A program made the translations under genes and the position numbers. Shown here piece by piece: positions 39,683-41,921 of a stretch of DNA of 41,921 nucleotides. The stretch is from DALYLB01 sp046154695 (GTDB taxonomy: Bacteria > Acidobacteriota > Blastocatellia > RBC074), in contig JBJXFI010000163.1 of NCBI GenBank assembly GCA_046154695.1, forward strand, positions 1 to 41,921. The letters are read 5' to 3'. Below the pieces are notes generated by a model. It was not told the origin of the DNA. It worked only from the letters and a program-made list of their open reading frames with translations, and did not search any database. Position 1 is the stretch's first letter; each line of letters starts with the position of its first letter.

Positions 39683-39712
39683 ATTAAAGCACACTCTCCG
39701 ATTTCTTGGCAA
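39683..39712 (-). promoter_or_regulatory. Candidate sigma-70 promoter for the SARP gene
   Basis: On the minus strand, TTGCCA (39712-39707) and TTTAAT (39688-39683) are separated by 18 bp, a good match to -35 and -10 boxes. Transcription would start near 39676 and leave an approximately 125-nt leader before the SARP ATG at 39552. Confidence 0.4.
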
Positions 39713-39772
39713 GAAAAATGGAGGAAAAGGACGCACATCTCCCGCGGTGGCGAGCGATCGCGGGCGGAGCGG

Positions 39773-40054
39773 CTACTCGATGAAGACGACCGTCTGCGAG
39801 TTGGGGATCTCGAACCGGGCGCGGCAGCGCGGATTCGGGCAGATGAGATTGTCGTCGACGCGCACCATGTAGTCGCGTGCCTTCGCGAATTTGGCGCGGT
39901 CGAAGTCGCCGGCGCCGCGCGGGAGCTGCGCTTTCTTGGTGCGGCGAAGCCAGCGGACCTGGAAATCGGACATCTCCCGGCATTTCGGACAGGAATAGCG
40001 CGCCGGCTTGCTCTCTTGCTTCTCGGTGTAAAAGTCTCGTTCGTCCATGGCCAT
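39773..40054 (-). CDS. Small zinc-ribbon protein
   Basis: A 93-residue protein with two cysteine pairs, C-P-K-C (residues 22-25) and C-P-N-P-R-C (residues 72-77), the layout of a zinc ribbon. The central part is basic. The ATG at 40054 has GGAG 6 nt upstream; a second ATG lies two codons in. It is on the same strand as the SARP gene, 220 nt upstream of it, and divergent from the transporter gene. Its higher GC content resembles the transporter, so it is probably a chromosomal neighbour and not an eCIS gene. Confidence 0.75.
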   Translation of the reverse strand: MAMDERDFYTEKQESKPARYSCPKCREMSDFQVRWLRRTKKAQLPRGAGDFDRAKFAKARDYMVRVDDNLICPNPRCRARFEIPNSQTVVFIE

Positions 40055-40169
40055 AGTCTACTCCGGGGCGCGAGATTGCGAAAGCGGAATTCCCACGGGC
40101 GCGCAGGTGTGCTAGGCTTCGCGCGATTTACCCATCTTGCGACAAGCGAACAATCGGAGCGACAAGAAT

Positions 40170-41639
40170 ATGGCGACTGAGATGATGGACACGGGCGGCC
40201 TCGGCGGACATCCGCGCGGCCTCACGACGCTCTTCTTCACCGAGATGTGGGAGCGCTTCAGTTATTACGGCATGCGCGCGCTGCTGATCCTGTATATGAC
40301 GGCGGAGGTCGCGGCCGGCGGGATGGGGATGGACACGAAGCGGGCAGCGACGATTTATGCGGCCTATGTCGGTTCGGTCTACCTGATGTCGATTCCCGGA
40401 GGCTGGATCGCGGACAACGTGCTGGGGACGCGGATGGCGGTCTTCGTGGGCGGAGTCATCATCGCGATGGGCCATTTTTCGATGGCGATGCCGACGACGG
40501 CGACGTTCTTCGCGGGGTTGATCCTGATCGTGCTGGGGACGGGGCTGCTCAAGCCGAACGTCAGCGCGATCGTGGGGAGCCTCTATGGCCCGACCGATTC
40601 GCGGCGGGACGCGGGATTCTCGCTCTTTTATATGGGAATCAATCTGGGCGCGGGAATGGCGCCGCTGATCTGCAGTTATCTGGGCGAGAAGGTGAGCTGG
40701 CACTTGGGCTTCGGGATGGCGGGGATCTTCATGACGCTCGGGCTGGTGCAGTATGTCGCGCACAGGGAGCGGCTGGCGCATGTCGGGCACCCGCCGGCGT
40801 TTCCGCGGGAGACGATTCGCCGGAACGCAGTCGTGGGCATTCTGTTTATGGCCGCGATCACGACGGCGGTGATCCTCCTCTATTTCGGGCCGGCGATCAT
40901 TCAGGAGTGGCGCGTGCACATCATGATCGGCGGCGTCGCGCTGCTGATCGTGTGGCTCTTTACTTCCTACCTGAAACCAGAGGAGAAGAAGCCGGTGGCG
41001 GCGATTGTCGTTCTCTTTCTTTTCGCGGTGATCTTCTGGGCGGTCTTCGAGCAGGCGGGATCGAGTTTCAATCTCTTAGCGCGGGATTTAACGGACCGCA
41101 CGCGGCCGGAGTTTCTTCCGAAACTGATTCGGAGCGCGGAGTTCCCCGCCGGCTGGTATCAGTCGGTCAATTCGATCTTCCTGATCGCGCTGGCGCCGGT
41201 CTTTTCGCTGATCTGGTTAAAGATGGGGGATCGCCAGCCATCGAGCCCGATAAAGTTCGCGATGGGGCTGCTGTTCGTCGGCGCGGGCGCGATCGTGCTG
41301 GCCTTTGCTTCTTCGTTGATCGGCGCGGCCGGAACGGTCGGCCCGTACTGGCTGATCGGCGTCTATTTGTGCCACACGATCGGCGAGCTGTGCCTGAGCC
41401 CGGTCGGGCTGAGCACGACGACGAAACTGGCGCCCGAGCGGCTCTCGGGCCTGATGATGGGCGTATGGTTTCTGTCGATCTCGTTCGGCAACTTTTTCGC
41501 GGGCGAGGTCGCGGGGAACTTCAGCCGCGACGCGCTGGTCGGCCTGTTCAGCAAGGTGGCGGCCGGGCCGATCATCGCCGGCGTCGTCCTGATCGCGCTG
41601 ATGCCGGTGATTCGCAAGCTGATGGGCAAGGTGCGCTGA
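40170..41639 (+). CDS. POT-family proton-dependent oligopeptide transporter
   Basis: A 489-residue MFS protein of the POT/PTR2 family that imports di- and tripeptides with protons. The signature F-F-T-E-M-W-E-R-F-S-Y-Y-G-M-R-A-L-L (ExxERFxYY motif) lies in helix 1, and later L-S-P-V-G-L-S-T-T-T-K-L-A-P is the helix 10 region motif. About 12 or more membrane segments are visible. The ATG at 40170 has GGAG about 11 nt upstream; a longer frame from 40137 lacks support. It is divergent from the zinc-ribbon gene and unrelated to the eCIS. Confidence 0.95.
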   Translation: MATEMMDTGGLGGHPRGLTTLFFTEMWERFSYYGMRALLILYMTAEVAAGGMGMDTKRAATIYAAYVGSVYLMSIPGGWIADNVLGTRMAVFVGGVIIAMGHFSMAMPTTATFFAGLILIVLGTGLLKPNVSAIVGSLYGPTDSRRDAGFSLFYMGINLGAGMAPLICSYLGEKVSWHLGFGMAGIFMTLGLVQYVAHRERLAHVGHPPAFPRETIRRNAVVGILFMAAITTAVILLYFGPAIIQEWRVHIMIGGVALLIVWLFTSYLKPEEKKPVAAIVVLFLFAVIFWAVFEQAGSSFNLLARDLTDRTRPEFLPKLIRSAEFPAGWYQSVNSIFLIALAPVFSLIWLKMGDRQPSSPIKFAMGLLFVGAGAIVLAFASSLIGAAGTVGPYWLIGVYLCHTIGELCLSPVGLSTTTKLAPERLSGLMMGVWFLSISFGNFFAGEVAGNFSRDALVGLFSKVAAGPIIAGVVLIALMPVIRKLMGKVR

Positions 41640-41782
41640 TCGCGGCGATTGGCGTGACCGACTAACCTGCGGTCGCGGGAGAGTCATGACTGGACACTCG
41701 GGGAAAGCGTTTGCTACATTGCTCCACTTGGACTGAGCGGTACAGACGAATCTAAGCGAGTGCTTTGAAATTGGTTTTTCAT

Positions 41783-41912
41783 AGCCTGCAAAGCAGGCGA
41801 CAGCATATAGCCTGGGGTGGAGGCGAAGCCGGAACCCCAGGACCGCGTCGAAGACGCCCACAAGCCCGTGAAACGGGCGGCAGATCGTCCGCTGTCGCCC
41901 GTTTCACGGGCT
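41783..41912. repeat. REP-like palindromic repeat cluster
   Basis: A unit AGCCTGCAAAGCAGGCGACAG (41783-41803, in two halves around a small palindrome), a hairpin CCTGGGGT...ACCCCAGG (41811-41841), and a pair AGCCCGTGAAACGGGC (41863-41878) and its near-perfect inverted partner ending at 41912. The stretch after the transporter (41640-41921) has no gene. Confidence 0.75.
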
Positions 41913-41921
41913 CGGAAACCA

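Noticed and set aside
40128..40919. Minus-strand open frame opposite the transporter
   Set aside because: It is Arg/His/Pro-rich and low in complexity, typical of antisense frames in GC-rich genes.
40247..41665. Second plus-strand frame inside the transporter gene
   Set aside because: It is a GC-rich shadow frame of the POT transporter. Its translation is Arg/Gly/Asp-rich and has no membrane segments.

Overview
The window carries one long, almost entirely minus-strand gene cluster (about 38454 down to 1437) encoding an extracellular contractile injection system (eCIS), the phage-tail-like particle family of Afp, PVC and MAC. Nearly every structural part is recognisable: two sheaths, two tube proteins, a tail-assembly-chaperone-like protein with an overlapping DUF6760-type frame, a Pvc16/DUF4255 terminator, an Afp15-type AAA+ ATPase, a LysM tube protein (Afp7 type), a hub (gpD type), a spike (gpV type), PAAR tip, gp25-like wedge protein, two gpJ-like baseplate proteins, a gpI-like tail protein fused to an NHL propeller, and three putative fibre or receptor proteins sharing one N-terminal adaptor. 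Many junctions overlap by 1-4 nt, so the cluster is probably transcribed from right to left as one or a few operons.

Right flank (38635-41921): a SARP/BTAD transcriptional activator lies directly upstream of the operon on the same strand. A four-copy GTCTCTC direct repeat with 11-12 bp spacing sits between its stop codon and the first operon gene and is a plausible operator. Further right are a small zinc-ribbon protein and a plus-strand POT-family peptide transporter, which look like ordinary chromosomal neighbours, and then a REP-like palindromic repeat.

Centre (9420-38454): the structural genes run from a small SARP-neighbour protein and a carboxypeptidase-regulatory-like protein, through sheath and tube, to baseplate and fibres. 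Accessory genes include a YkgJ-type cysteine-cluster protein and a 615-residue protein of unknown fold, which is the only available candidate for a tape measure.

Left part (1120-9380): a cargo region with three DUF4157 (eCIS core) proteins, each with the peptide L-Q-R-T-I-G-N upstream of an HExxH core and a different C-terminus. One ends in a PD-(D/E)XK-type nuclease signature, one in a second HExxH putative protease, and one in a beta-rich domain with a D-x-Y-D motif followed by a membrane-anchored possible immunity protein. Small membrane proteins close the left end.

The most interesting signals are an in-frame G-GGG-GGG slippery heptamer directly before the chaperone stop codon, in the right phase to fuse it by -1 frameshift to the DUF6760-like frame, which has no normal start codon; a roughly 70-residue module present twice in tandem in the NHL/tail protein and once in the carboxypeptidase-like protein; a sheath with three inserted beta modules; and the multi-effector cargo set. 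The organism looks like a moderately GC-rich environmental Gram-negative bacterium, possibly Acidobacteriota, judged only from the eCIS style, the DUF4157 architecture and the REP-like repeats. That assignment is weak.
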